Assembly: GCA_009823505.1 (NCBI GenBank)
Contig: VZQC01004543.1
Location: 2,615,879-2,679,878, forward strand
Source of the DNA: Rhizomys pruinosus
Lineage: Eukaryota > Chordata > Mammalia > Rodentia > Spalacidae
Direction: 5' to 3'
DNA length: 64,000 nt
In this document: positions 8,457-21,182 of the stretch, in pieces
Numbering within the stretch: the first letter of the stretch is position 1
How the letters are laid out: each line of letters begins with the position of its first letter
The notes under the pieces: model-generated
Databases searched by the model: none
Told to the model about the DNA's origin: nothing
Seen by the model: the letters and a program-made list of their open reading frames with translations, nothing else
Made by a program: the position numbers and the translations under genes

Positions 8457-10798
8457 GGGCTGCAGAAGTTTGCATTCCCATCAGCAGTGTTTGAGTGTTT
8501 CCCTTTACTCACAACCTATCCAGAATTTGGTATCCTTTGTTTTCTGGATCATAGCTAGGCTAACTGAAGTAAGATGAAATCTTAACGTGATTTTCATTTG
8601 CATTTCCTTAATTATTACCAATTTTTAACTTTTTATGATGTTTCTCAGCCATCTTTACTTCTTCATTTGTGAAGTATCTGTTCAGCTCTTTACTCCATCT
8701 TTTGAGTAGGACATTTGTTTTCTTCCTCCTTTGTTTTTTCAGTAGTTTATACAGTCTGAATGTTAATGCTCTATCAGATCTATGGGTTTTCTCTTCAATT
8801 CTTTGTTTCTTTTCCTGTGCAGGAGCTCTTTATTTTAACAAGTTCCCATTTGTCAATCGTTGACTTCCTTGTTTGTACAGCTGCTGTCTGATTCATAAAG
8901 TCTTTTCCCATGCCTATGTCTTGTAGGTTACTACTAACATTTTCTTCTGTCACTTTCAGAGTTTTGGGTTTCACATTGAGGTTTTTGATCAATTTCGATT
9001 TGATTTTTGTGCATGGCAAGATGTAGGAGTTTAGTGTTATTCTTCTACAACTGGTGATCTTGTTATGCCAACACCATTTGCTGAAGATTTTGTCTTTGCT
9101 CCATTGAGTCTTTTTGGCCCCTTTGTTGAATATGAGGTGGCTGAAATTGGATATGCTCATGTTTGGATCCTCAATTTTGTTCCATTAATCTACAGGACTC
9201 TTTTGTGCCAAAACTTGGGTGTTTTATGACTATACCCTGTAATATATTTCGAAGTCTGGTATGGCAATCCCCCTGTATTGCTGTTTTTGCACAGGGTTGC
9301 TTTGGCTATCTGGGAACTTTTGTTTCTTCAATGAACTTTAGGATCTTTTTCTAGGTCTATGAAGAAGCTCGTGGAGATTCTAATTGGGATTGCATTGAAT
9401 CTGTCTGTATATTACTACGGGTAGGATGGTAATTTTTACTATATTGATTCTTCCAATCCCTGACCATGGGAGGTTCTTCCATCTTCTAGTATCTTCCTCA
9501 ATCTCCTTCTTGAGGGATTTAAAGTTTTCTTTGTAGATATTTTTAGTGTGTTTGGTTAGGTTTTTTCCTAGATAATTTATTTTTGTATGTCATTGTCAGT
9601 GGGAAAGTCTCCTTGTATTCCTTCTCCAATTGCTTGTTAATAACAAATTTAATTTCGTATCCTGCCACTTTAGTGAAGCTGTTGATGGTTTCTAGAAGTT
9701 TTCTGGTGGAGTTTTTGGTGTCCCATAGGTAAACTATCATACCAGCTACAAAAAAAAGGATAGTTTGACTTTCTATTTTCCAATTAGTAATCCTCTAATT
9801 TACTTTTCTTGTCTCGTTGCTCTTGAAAGCATTTCAAGGACTATGTTGAAAAGGAGTGGGGATAGGGGACAGCCTTGTTGGGTTCCTGACTTAAGGGGAA
9901 CACTTCTAGTTTTACCCACTTTAGGATAATACTGGCTGTGGGTTTATTGTATATGACTTTAATTGTGTTGAGGAATGTTCCCTCCAATCCAATTACCTCC
10001 AAGATTTTAAACATGAAGTCATGCAGATTTTTTTCCAAAGGCATTTTCCAAATTGATTGAGATGACCATGTGATTTTTGTCTTTCAGTCCATTTATGTGC
10101 TTTATGATGTTCATTGATTTATGTATGTTGAACCATCCCTGCATCTCTGGTATGAATCCAGATTGGTCATGTTGGATGATCTTTTTGATATGTGCCTGTA
10201 TGCAGTTTGCAAGTATTTTGTTGAGAAGTTTTGGATCTATGTTCATTAGGAAATGGGTCTGCAGTTTTCTTTTTTGGTTGTATCTTTTGGTATTAGTATG
10301 ATGTTGGCTGCACAGTAGGAATTTGTGAGATTTCCTTCTGTTTCTGTCCTCTTGAATAATTTGAGTAGTAGTGGCTATAGGTCTTCTTTAAATGTCTCAT
10401 AGAATTCTGCTGTGAATCTTCTTGACATCGGCTTTTTTTGTTAGGAAGTTTTTAATTACAGTTTCAATTTCCTCATTTATTATGGGTCTATTTAAGCTGT
10501 AGATCTCTTTCCAGTTAAGTTTTGGTGGATTCCAGGATATCAGGTATTCATCCATTTCTCTTAGTTTGTCAAATTTAGTAGATTATAGGTTTTTCAAGTA
10601 TTCCTGTAAGATTGTCTGAATCTTTTCACTGGTGTGATGTTTCCCTTTTCATAAATAATTGGGTTGATTTGTAGTTGCTATTTCCTTTTATATTAATTTG
10701 GGTTAGAGGTCTGTCTATCTTGTTTATCCTTTCAAAGAACCAACTCTTGGATTCATTGATCTTTTGTATTCTTTTCCTTTCTTCTATTTCATTGATTT
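8457..10798 (-). pseudogene. L1 ORF2, reverse transcriptase through C-terminus, decayed
   Basis: Minus-strand L1. Fragments of the ORF2 protein are legible in order: [19 protein letters not shown] with [12 protein letters not shown] (about 10246-10150, RT fingers/palm), DFMFKILEVIGLEGTFLNTI (about 10020-9960), YLWDTKNSTRKLLETINSF (about 9735-9670) and the cysteine-rich C-terminal part with [14 protein letters not shown] and IFSKWCWHN (about 9140-9060). Frameshifts and stops separate them. The 3' end is lost at the ORR1 LTR boundary (8456). Confidence 0.9.
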
Positions 10799-10812
10799 CC
10801 ACTCTGATTTTT
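10799..10812. repeat. target-site duplication, left copy
   Basis: CCACTCTGATTTTT here and CCAGTATGATTTTT at 14358-14371 match at 12 of 14 positions and bound the insertion 10813-14357. L1 sequence reads continuously across the two copies once the insertion is removed. Confidence 0.7.
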
Positions 10813-13800
10813 TAATGTATACATTTTCCTTTATTTGTTTATTGTTTAAGCGATTCTATAATATAATAGCACAATTGTTTTCAGATAACATTGACGTTAT
10901 TCATTTTGCCATACAATTAGGTAATTGGTGCACTTTTTTAAGTGAGCCAAATTATTAAGCAAAAGCAATGAATGTAAATAACATTCATGGAAAACCAATT
11001 TGAAAGTATCTATGTCCACATTTTGAACGACCCAAGGTTCCCATAGTCCAGTTGGAGAATCTTGTATGCACAAGCATGTTGATCAAATAGGAGTCCAGTC
11101 TATATTGCTGTAGTCTCACAATTCATCCCAATCTCTCCACAGCCCTTACATTCTACCACGCCTCCTCTTCAGCAAGTTGTTCCCTAGGCTTTGGGGAATG
11201 GGCACAAGTGGGTGAGAAGCAATACAGTCTATTTTCTCTGGAGATGTCATTTTGGAATATAGTCTGTTCAGTTTGTTCCCCTTCATGGGTTGACAGCTTA
11301 TCCAGGGATACCTTTTTAATCCTACTAACAAAGCAATTAGATGTACAGGCATTTAGGCAGTACTAATTATTATGGCAAGCTAAGCTGTGAGCATAGACAC
11401 AGATGCTTGGATGGTATGCTAATGCACAAACTGTGGTTTCTCTATAAAGGTTGACAAGTTCTTATTGTGCCTTATAACATCTCTTAACCACTAGAGGCCA
11501 TAAGCTTGTGGCATCTGCTGTGAATTATTCCTCCAAGGAGAGANTATATATATATACATATGGCAGCAATTGTTGCACAGTATCTCCAGGCAGTTGAGGT
11601 GTAGCTGATATTGACAGAGGAGCCTTGCTTGTCTCAAGGAGACCAATATTTTGCTGTATTGCTTTAGTGGCCTTTCATAACTGTCTCTGGCATTTCAGAG
11701 GCCAATTGTACCTTAGCAAGGGACATCTCAAAACATTCTTTCATGCTTACATCAGGTCTTCGAGAACAGGGACTTACCACCTTTCTCCTTGCATATATCC
11801 TACTTATAGCCAAAAGGCCTTTATAATTTTAGTGGCTCAGATCCCTTACCAACATCTCCTAGGCAGAATAATTCATTGCTGATATCAGAGATTTCCTGTA
11901 TTAATGTATTTTGCTCAATTACACAGCTTATAAAGACTTTACTATTGAATTTGGCTCTAAATAGAGAACTATCCTTTCACTGTTCCTATGTCTATCAGTC
12001 AATTAAAAAAAACATAGTTATACCTGTTTTATAAGAAATTAACACTATAACAGTTGGCTCTAGTTTACAGTTAGGGAATGACTTCATTACCATCATGTTT
12101 TTCTTTTTCCCGTTCATGGGAGAGGTAGGAAGGTTTCTCATTATCTGGAAGGTAAACTTCGTTAAGGCCTCTTATAAACAGTTAACCCAAATAGATTTCA
12201 GAGAGATACTCAGTGTCTGTGATTCTGGCAGTCTGAGGTTCCTTTTTCTTTAATGTTCAGATGGGTCAGCCTCTCTGCTGGCATTTCCCAGTCCATCCTG
12301 CACAGATAAAGTTGTATGCCTTCAGGCATTTAGATTGGTGTTTATACATGTGGGAACATACAAATCTCCTCCCATTGTTAGTTTCAAGATCTCAAAATTG
12401 AAAATTTATCAATAGGTTTGGAACACAGTCTTTTCCATTTGTATCCTAGAAGGGATACTACTCCACCTACCACCCTCTCTTTTTGTTTTTTAATTTTTTA
12501 TGTTTTGACCTATAAATGCCTAAGTTGTATTACACATAACCGTAAACAGGAGCCAAGGCATACGTTTTCATTAAATTTAACCAAACAGTTTATCATTGAC
12601 TGTATGCTACTTATTTGGGAAGTAAACTTAAACTTAATGCCTTTAAATTATGCTACCAGTAAAAGAAAGTGTTACAAGGTGATATTGTGTAACCCAGAAA
12701 AATATAGAGACAATTTGTGTACCTTAACCCCAAAGTTATTGTTGGAAGTTCAATACAAATTATAAATAAAACAATTAACATTTTATATTCCCAATTAGTT
12801 CAAATGTATTACCATTTTCACCAAAACCTACAATCAAATTTACCTAATCTAAACATTTCACTAAGTCTTAAAATACCCTATAATATGTGGACAATGCTTG
12901 GGAAGAGTTGAATACCTGCCAAATAAATTTTACCCAATATACACTTTGATCTTTAAAGCTATATGACTAGACTATGACTTCAGAGAAATCAAGTCCATTA
13001 ACTTATATGCTTTATTTTGTATTTCTTTGTAAATATCTACTGAAATATCTCTTTATATAAATATATGTTATTTTTAATGACTATCTTCCTCCAAGCACTT
13101 GGCCTTCTTCAGGCCTGGCATGAAAACCTGCTTTAAAGACTTCAATATCTAGCAATTTTTTTATGAGTACAAGGATCCTTCATGTAAAACCAAATTGCAA
13201 GCAGTTGTGCCCAAACCCACACAGCCCAAGGCTCCCACCATCCAGCTGGAGGGGCTTGTATGTTCAATCAAGTTGATCAAATAAGTGTCCAGTCTATATT
13301 GCTGTAGTTTTACCATTCACCCCAATCGCAGTCCTTACATTCTACTATGCCCCCTCTTCTGCAGATTGTTCCCTAGGCTTAGAAAAGGGGCACCGGCGGA
13401 TGGGAAGCAGAAGAGTCTACATTGTCTGGAGATGTCATTCTGGACTCTGATCAGTTCTGGCTATTTCTTTTTGTGGGCTGATAGTTTGTCCAGGAATAAC
13501 CTTTAAATCCTTCTAATGAAGCACAAGTGATTAGATATATAAGTATCTAAACAGTACTAAATATTATAGTAGATTACTTTGGTATAAACACAGATGTTTG
13601 GATGGTATGCTAGTCCATGAATTACATTTTTTTTCTGTAAAAGATGACAAGGTCTTACTGTCATCTCCTATTCACTAGAGGATGTAAGTTTGTGGCAACA
13701 TCTGTGAGTTATTCCTCCACGGAGAGAGCTAATAGCCAAATAGATTTGGGATATACAGACATATGGCTGCCACTATTGTATAGTATTTCCAGGCAGGTGA

Positions 13801-14357
13801 GGTGTAGCTGATGCTGATGGAGGAGTCTTGCTTGACTCAAGGAGACCAATATTTGCTTTATTGGTTCAGTGGCCTTTGGTAACACTCTCTGGTATTCCAG
13901 AGACCAACTGTGCACTTGCAAGTGCAGTCTCAATAGATCGTTCCCATGCTTACATCAGGTCTTCAACAGCAGGGCCTTACCATATCTCTTCTTGCAGGTA
14001 TCCCAGTTTACAGGCAAGAAGCCTTTACATTTTGGGGGGGGGGGCTTGGATCCCCTGGCCAACATCTCCTTGGCAGAATAATCCATTGCTGATATCAGAT
14101 CTCTCCTGTATTAATATATTTTGCTTGTATGCACAGCTTAAAGAGACTTTAGTATTATATTTGGTTCTGAATAGAAAATAATCCTTTTCACAGTTCCTAT
14201 TGTCTATTAGTCAATTAAAAAAGCAGTTTATGGGTTTTATAAGAGATTACCTCTATAACATTCGGCTCTAATTTATAGTTAGAGAATGACTTCATTACCA
14301 CCATGTTTTTCTTTGTTCTGTGAAGAAGAGGTAAGGAATTCTCTCATATTAAAACTT
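10813..14357 (-). mobile_element. 3.5-kb L1-dependent element with two diverged tandem modules, inserted in an older L1
   Basis: In minus-strand sense it runs 14357 to 10813 and ends in an A-rich tail (T-rich on plus at 10813-10850). Two homologous modules lie in tandem: module B (14357 to about 13157) and module A (about 13156 to 10813). Matching landmarks include the segments around GTGGCCTTT...GGCATTTCAGAGG, TTGTTCCCTAGGC and GATCAAATAAG. Module A carries an AT-rich extension (about 12120-13140). Relatives occur at 18029-19232, 28245-30740, 32877-33375 and 42361-43617. No protein is encoded. It may be the long 3' region of an L1 lineage or a chimeric non-autonomous element. An ambiguous base is at 11544. 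Confidence 0.7.
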
Positions 14358-14830
14358 CCAGTATGATTTTTGTTACTTCTTCCTGTCTTCTGGGTTTAGG
14401 ATTCATTTGTTGCTGCCTCTCAAGTGTTTCTAGTTGTGGTGTTAAATCATTTATTTGTGATCTTTCTGCTTTCTTAATGTAGGCACTTAGGGCTATGAAT
14501 TTCCCTCTCAGGACTGCTTTTAAGGTTTCCCATATATTTTGCTGTGCTGTATCAGCCCTTTCATTTAGTGCCAGGAATGCTTTTATTTCTTTCTTATTTC
14601 TCCTTTGACCCACTCATTATTCAGTAGTGTGTTATTTAGCCTCCATGTGTTTTTGTAGCTAGTAGGCTCGTTCTGGTGTTGATATTAATTTTTATTACAC
14701 TGTGATCTGATAAGATGCATGAAATTATTTCAGTTTTTATTATTTGTTTATGTCACGGATGATTTTCCTTTCTCCTTCATTTATAATTGACATTTTTCTG
14801 GTTAGAGTAACCCAGGTTGTCATCTGTAGT
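14358..14830 (-). pseudogene. L1 ORF2, segment between endonuclease and RT
   Basis: Continues the L1 of 8457-10798 across the insertion. The minus-strand frame 14613-14344 contains [20 protein letters not shown] and [13 protein letters not shown], the linker known upstream of the RT domain in L1 ORF2. The endonuclease domain expected further 5' is missing or unrecognisable, so the copy has an internal deletion between ORF1 and ORF2. Confidence 0.8.
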
Positions 14831-15204
14831 CATTTAGTACTGGAAATACTTTGGTCCAAGCTCTTCTGGCTTTCATGGTTTGCATTGAAAAGTCAATTGT
14901 TATTCTGATGGGCCTTCTTTATATGTAACTTACTGTTTTTCTTTTGTGGCTTTCAGTATTCTGTCTTTGTTTTGAACATCTACCGTTTTGATTATGACAT
15001 GGTGTTGGGAGTTTCTTTTCTGCTCTTTTCTATGCAGCATTGTTAATTCCATTTGTATGGGTGTGTCATTTCAATTTGTCAAAATTTTCTTTCTGTTGAA
15101 GGTCTGGTCCATAACATTATCCTGTCATTCTTCTCCTTCCTCTACACATATGATGTGGTGCTTTGGTCTATTCATAGTTTCCCACATTTCCTGGTTATTC
15201 CCCT

Positions 15205-15258
<54 letters not shown>

Positions 15259-15681
15259 AATTTTTCATAGTCTTTGCTTGAACTATTCAGTTCTTCCACT
15301 TTATCTTCTAGAGTTGATATTCTATTTTCTTCTTTGTCCATTCTGTTACTGAGGCTTTCCCCTGCTATTTACTGTTGACTGTATGAGGATTTTTTTTATT
15401 TTCTTTTTCATTTCAGCCTGAGATTCCTTTAGTATTTCCATTTCCTTCCAGAGTTGGCCATTCTCTCCTTTTTTTTTTCAGTTTCCTTTTTTATTTAAGC
15501 CCGAGGTTTTTTTCATCTTTTCCATTTCCTTCTCTCTCATTAGGTGCTTGATTTCTTTGAATATATCTATGATTGTACATTTCAGATCTGTTTCCTCTGT
15601 TACCTCCAGAGAGATCTCATTGTTGGAGTCTTCAGTAGGACTGATATAGTGTGGTGGGGATTTCTTATTTGCTTTTCCCAA
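14831..15681 (-). pseudogene. L1 ORF1, decayed
   Basis: Minus-strand ORF1 region. A start at 15681 opens a 67-codon frame rich in lysine and glutamate (MGKANKKSPPHY...) like the N-terminal and coiled-coil part of L1 ORF1p, the RNA-binding chaperone. C-terminal sequence follows to about 14831. A (TG)n tract at about 15208-15254 lies inside it. Confidence 0.65.
15208..15255. repeat. (TG)n microsatellite
   Basis: About 23 uninterrupted TG dinucleotides within the decayed L1 ORF1. Confidence 0.98.
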
Positions 15682-16035
15682 GTTGTTTATTCTTGTTTGT
15701 GCTTTTGCATGTGGATTTGATTCATTGTATTTAGATATGAAATTAATTCCAGTGTCTCTTCATTGGAATGTAGGCCTGTTTCTCTAGGTTGGCTGGGGTG
15801 TGTGTGTCGGCAGGGGCATCTGATTTGGCCACCAAGCCAGCAAACTGGCTGCAGCCTCAGTGTCCCTAAAGATCCTGGTTCCCAGTGAAGTGGGCTGTCT
15901 CTTACCCATCCTGCATCAGAAGCCAGGGGGCAACTGACTTCTGCCTCTGTATGCCTGAAGACCACTGTTCCCAATGAGGTGGACTCCTTTCTTATCTTTT
16001 CACATCTACCTGTAGGAAGCATCAGCCTTGGAAGA
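15682..16035 (-). promoter_or_regulatory. L1 5'UTR
   Basis: GC-richer sequence immediately 5' of the L1 ORF1 start on the minus strand, with near-repeated segments (CCTGGTTCCCAGTGAAGTGG and a similar CACTGTTCCCAATGAGGTGG). A 160-codon frame (16169-15687) crosses it and the flank but resembles no protein. The right boundary coincides with the start of the segmental duplication at about 16040. Confidence 0.6.
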
Positions 16036-16344
16036 GGAGCCATCTCATTTTGGCATAAGAACCAAACAAAAGCATTAAAAGCATAGTCTACATGTATTTG
16101 AATAATAATTTTATTGCTAAGTAGGTAGGCTAGGTGATCCTTCTTTTTCCCATACTTTGTTGATGACAACTGTTACAAGGTTCCGGGAATTCAGGCTTAG
16201 ATTTCACTCAGGCAGTTTTAGGGAAGATACCACAGTGTAATTTCCCAGGCTTCTTTCACCACTGTAGGATGCAGTAACAGTGAATGCAGCAAGGTTTTCT
16301 TAAATAGATGTTAGAAGCTTTTAAACATGGTTTTAGCAATTGTA

Positions 16345-16555
16345 GTGATATCTCAGCAGGAAAGAGCACTGAGTGCTCTTCAAGATGACCTGGGTTCTGT
16401 TCCTAGCACATACATGCAGCTGAAAACCATCCATACTTCAATTAAAGGGGATCTCATGCCCTCTTTGGACCACTGCAGTCATTTCGCAACATGAGTGCAT
16501 TTACATGCATTCAGGCAACTTATTCAGACACATAAAATAAAAGTACTGGCATTTC
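16345..16555 (+). mobile_element. B2-type SINE, old
   Basis: Diverged B2 with the tRNA-like head (AAAGAGCACTGAGTGCTCTTC) and the CTCATGCCCTCTTTGG middle. A counterpart is present at 51343-51560 in unit 2, so this insertion predates the duplication. Confidence 0.75.
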
Positions 16556-18028
16556 TTTTGTTCTTCTGAGAATTTCAAGGAGTGCATTGTGATCATATCC
16601 AACACTCCTCTTACAACCCTCCCACATCCAACCAACTCCTTCATCCATGAAACTCTGTGTCCACTTTTTTTTCAAACACAGTGAGGCCAATTAACACTGC
16701 CAACATTGACTTGAATGTGTGAACATGCCAAGGTCCACACTGTGATTTTAAATATACATTTTAATTAGATCTTTGACAATTTCATACCATGTTTGACCAC
16801 ACACAACCTCTTCATCTCCTCCCAGATCCATCTCCTATCCCCATCTATGCAACAATGTCTCCTCTTTATTTTTTAATATATGTGTCCATTTTTTATGAAA
16901 TAAATTCTTAGCTCTGTGGCCAACCACTGAATGATGGTAGATGTACAGAATTGCAGACTCTTAAAGATGACAGACAAGCACTCTACCAGAAGTTGTCAGT
17001 GGACTATAGCTCATCCTCTAGAAGTGGACTGCTGGTCAACCTCCCCAGTCAGCCTGGACATTGTCTGACATGAGAATGAGAAAAACTTTATGTGGCTGTC
17101 CCAGTGGATGTGTGTTTGTATTTGCACCTGCCCTGTGGTATCCAGGAAGTAACATTTCCTTATACTAAGCACAACCTCTGGTGCTCACAGATTTTGCCCT
17201 AACATCCACAATTATCCCTGCCTCCTGGAAGAACAGACTGAGAATTTCCCAATCTCCTATTTGTGCTCCTTGACCAGTTTTGTTTTTCTCTATACATCAC
17301 CATCTACTCTCAAGAAATCTTCTGAGATGATGGTTGAGAAATACACTGAAGTATACGATCTATGCAAATAAGGATAAAGCTTTAATAGTGGGTTCAATAC
17401 TATGTCTATTTAGAAGAAAATAATATATTTTGCACTAGACCCTACGATCTGAGTAACCACATGATCTGTGCTGTGACTATGATACCAAGTATGGGTAACA
17501 ACATCTGGAGTGGGCCTTTTATCTGATCAGAATGTGGTTGAAAGTTTCTTAACTTTCATTCCACTGTTGTTTCAATTTGGGGTCTTGCCAAACAAGTCAT
17601 GACAGCTTTTCACAGGATGTACAGAGAGGTAATCCTGAAGATTACTTTTTTCTCTTTACATAGCATGCTTACACATTCGAGCACTTGGATTATGCTGCTG
17701 AGTGATATATTACATACCCCCACCTATTATAGCTCTAAGTTACCTTTCGGAACTTGATGCTCCTACAATATTCCTGTTGACACTGCATACTTGAAGCATA
17801 TAACATGGAGTAGTCAAGATAGTACTGGCCTAGAATTAGGTGGAGTAAGTAGAATTGGCCAAATTTAAAGTATTGCATTTAGTAAGATGGTCATGTTCTC
17901 AAGGAGTCTTTGGAAAGTTCTAAGTGTTGGGACAGCCATCACAGTTGTTAGACAGCCTAGATGAGCTGGTTGTATTCAAATATTGTTTTCAAGCTACTTC
18001 TCAAATCAGCTAGTTAAAAGGGAGGGAT

Positions 18029-19232
18029 TATTCTACCAAGGAGATGTTGGCCAGGGGATCCAAGCCCCCACAAAAGGTAAAGGCTCCTTGCCTCCAAACT
18101 GGGATATCTGCAGGAAGAGAGGCGATAAGGCCCTGCTGTTGAAGACCTGATATAAACATGGGAAAGATGTATGGAGACCGCACTTGCAAGTATACAGATG
18201 GTCTCTGGAATGCCAGAGAGTTTTACCAAAGGCCACTAAACCAATAAAGCAAATATAGGTCTCCTTGAGTCAAGCAAGACTCCTCCGTCAGCACCAGCTA
18301 CACCTCATCTGCCTGGAAATACTGTGCAGCAGTGGCAGCCATATGTCTGTATATCCCAAATCTAATTGGCTATTAGCTCTCTCCTTGGAGAAATAATCCA
18401 TGGCTGATGCCACAAGCTTACATCCTCTAATGGTTAGGAGATGTTATAAACCACACAAAGACCCTGCCATACTTAAGAGAAGAAAATGTAAATCATGAAT
18501 TAACATACCATCCAAACATCTGAGTCTATACCAAAGTAACCTACCATAACAATTAGTACTGTTTAAATACCTATATATCTAATTGCATGTGCTTCATTAG
18601 TAGGATAGAAAGGCTATATATTATACTGTTTAAATACCTATATATCTAATTGCATGTGCTTCATTAGTAGGATTGAAAGGTTATGCCTGGACAAGCTGAC
18701 AGCCCATGAAAGAAAACAGCCAGAATTGACTAGAGACCAAGACATCAGCTCCAGAGAAAGTAGACTGTTTTGCTTCTCATCCACCTGTACCCCTTTTCTA
18801 AGCCTAGGGAACAATCTGTGGAAGAGGGGACATGGTATAATGTAAAGGCTGTGATTGGGGTTAATGGTGAAACTACAGCTATATAGACTGGACACTCATT
18901 TGATCAACTTGATTCAACATACAAGCCCCCCCCTGCTGGATGGTGGGACCCATGAGCTGTGTGGGTTTGGGCACAACTGCTTGCAAATAGGTTTTACATG
19001 AAGGATGCTTGTACTCACAAATTATCACTTATTGTTAAAAAATGAAAACAAAACAAAACAAAAAAGCAGAGAAAGATGCAGAAAACTTACGGAAGAATGC
19101 ATGATCTAGGATGGGTAGGGGTGGGGTGGGCGAATGGAAGGGTATATATGCCTGAACTGAATTGGAACATGATGTATGAAATACACAAAGTATCAATAAA
19201 AAAAATAAAATAAATAAAAATAAATAAAAAAA
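18029..19232 (+). mobile_element. 5'-truncated L1-type element of the module-B family with poly(A) tail
   Basis: Flanked by a perfect 13-bp target duplication AAAAGGGAGGGAT (18016-18028 and 19233-19245). It carries module B, then an L1-like 3' end with the G-rich segment GGGTAGGGGTGGGGTGGGCG, the terminal motif TATGAAATACACAAAG and an A-rich tail. A 67-bp internal tandem duplication occurs at 18557-18690. The matching place in unit 2 (near 54520-54550) lacks the element. Confidence 0.85.
18557..18690. repeat. 67-bp tandem duplication
   Basis: The segment starting TACTGTTTAAATACC at 18557 recurs at 18624 with only a few differences. It lies inside the element 18029-19232 and is not seen in the relatives. 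Confidence 0.9.
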
Positions 19233-20324
19233 TAAAAGGGAGGGATCAAAGAACTGTAAATCACAGGATGAAATGGGGCATCTCTGATCATACCAGTTTA
19301 TTATGATGTACCTTTGACCATGGGAAGAAACTCTTATATAGGTTGGGGTTCATCTGACCAAGAAAAATATTTCTGCAATAAACTGGCATATTGATTTTTG
19401 GAAGGTGATATTATACAACCACCACAATACCTAAGGTCGATGAAACATATAAGACAATGGTTAGAGAGAACATAAATGCATTCCTCAACTCTCACTAGTA
19501 AAGTTTTCTGATTCAACAGAGTGTCATGCACACAGAAGGCCACATTGGCAATATGTGGGAAATAAGACACAGCAGAGCTCAGGTCCCTGGACAGCATTCC
19601 TATATTAGTACTCACACACCTATGCATAATTGACCATTGAGGAAGATCTGGAGGAAAGATTGTAAGAGCAATGGTTGGTGAATGAAAATAAGGAAAGAGC
19701 ATCTTCCAGCCCTCATGGAACTTGTTTATAGGAACGTGCATCTATGGTGACCCCATGACCAAGACCCAAACTGAATCACTCGAACAAAACCGAGCACAGA
19801 ACTAAGTAAATGGACAATAGGCCCAAGTTTAGGCCAATGATTATTGGCAAAATGATTACTGTGATGTGAGAATTGATCTTCTCTTAGGGACTGAGTCTAG
19901 ACATCAGGACTAGACTCCAGTGGATTAACTTTCATGAACTGATATCTGCATCCAAATCTTGACTCCGTACGTTTCAAATTATATGACAGAATCCAGGGGT
20001 TTTGTTATAGGGGAGGGCTATAGTTAGGTATGGATGGGTGATGATATAGAAATTTGGGGGTTCTGTATGTTGGAGAACAGCTCCCAGTATGATGAAATCT
20101 ACGGCAAGGAGCAATGACCACGGGACCCCAGTCTCTGTGCAGAGAATCATTTTATTGTCCAGTTTTGCAAGCTTGCATAGACAGAGAATTTTGGCTATGT
20201 GTGTAACTTCATGCTAGTCTACCTGCAAGGTTCTTGGGTTAAAACCGATAAACAGTATGTGTGTCCTCTCTGTGAATGCTGGCGGTTGTAAGTCAAGATG
20301 TTTCCTTCATAACAGAATCTATAT

Positions 20325-20562
20325 TTTTTCTTTTTTAAATTTTATTCATTTATTTTTATGTGTATGAATGTACTGTCTGCATGTAGATTTGTGCACCCGT
20401 GTCATGCAATGCCACAGAGGTCACAAGTGGGTGTCAGATTCCTCTGGAACTGGAGTTAAAGATGGTTCTCAGCTGCCATGTAGATGCTGGGGATCGAACC
20501 TGGGTCCTCTGCAAGAGCAGTCGACGCTCTCAACCACTGAGCCATCATTCCAGCCCCAGAAT
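20325..20562 (-). mobile_element. B2-type SINE
   Basis: Minus-strand copy: tRNA-like head at 20562-20490 with the B-box segment GGTTCGATCCCC, and an A-rich end at about 20325. The 3' half (ATGCAGACAGTACATTCATA) is the form seen in most copies in this window. Confidence 0.9.
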
Positions 20563-20834
20563 CTATGAAATTTTATCCCAGGCTAAATTTCTTTTACTTG
20601 CCATGCAGTGTTCTACATGACAGGGTCTTGAGATACCGGGTCCAGCACCTCCTCCAGCAACACCAGCAGCCTGATTACTAAACTTTAAGGTTAGCCTCAG
20701 CTTATGACATGCCAGCCTCATCTCCAACATCTAAATATGATCAATTTTCATTGTATGAAACACACAAAAATTAATAATAATTGCACATTGAAATGCATAT
20801 ACATAAAACGATTAAAAGATTTTTATCTTTATTA

Positions 20835-21150
20835 TTTCTTTCCAAAGCCAATTTTATTGATGTTCTGTGAATTTCATACAAAATTTCCCAATAAAATCTG
20901 GACCCATTCCCCCTTCCTTTCCCCCCCCCACCCCTACCCAACCAGGCCTCATGCATTCTGACAAACATGTTTTGTTTTTGTTTTATCTTTTTCTCAGTAT
21001 CTAAAAATTTTTGATACAGAAGTTTACTGTTTCAGGCAGAAGTTCACTGTTTCATTCAGTTCTTTGGCCCAGTCTTGTGTAGGAGTTTAATAATCATCTG
21101 AATAGTCCTTTATACATGCATGACCGGCATCCACATGCTATTCTTCCCTC
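20835..21150 (-). mobile_element. L1 3' end, 5'-truncated
   Basis: In minus sense it ends with a G-rich tract, AATGGGTCCAGATTTTATTGG, a GTATGAAATTCACAGAACATC motif and A-rich sequence. No coding part remains. Confidence 0.7.
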
Positions 21151-21182
21151 CCTGGAATTGTTGAGGCTGTCTTCTGTCTGCA

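Larger units (their letters stand above)
16040..20110. repeat. segmental duplication, V1R unit 1, receptor 3' flank
   Basis: Non-coding sequence alignable by eye, in the same order and orientation, with 51047-55350. Anchors are CATCTCATTTTGGCATAAG (16042 and 51047), TATCTGATCAGAA...GTGGTTG (near 17520 and 52730) and GACTAGACTCCAGTGGAT (near 19910 and 55207). In unit 2 this segment lies 3' of the intact V1R. The main interruption here is the insertion at 18029-19232. Confidence 0.8.

Noticed and set aside
11540..11550. possible sequence feature at the ambiguous base
   Set aside because: A single n at the edge of a short (TA) run is best explained as a base-calling or gap-filling uncertainty.
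14988..15260. 90-codon ORF ending in a valine/cysteine run
   Set aside because: The terminal part is a translated (TG)n microsatellite and the rest is antisense L1 ORF1.
15687..16169. 160-codon minus-strand ORF
   Set aside because: It spans the L1 5'UTR and runs past its boundary into unit flank; no protein family resemblance.
20365..20560. possible tRNA gene (A and B boxes)
   Set aside because: The boxes belong to the tRNA-derived head of a B2 SINE. The same applies to all other copies.
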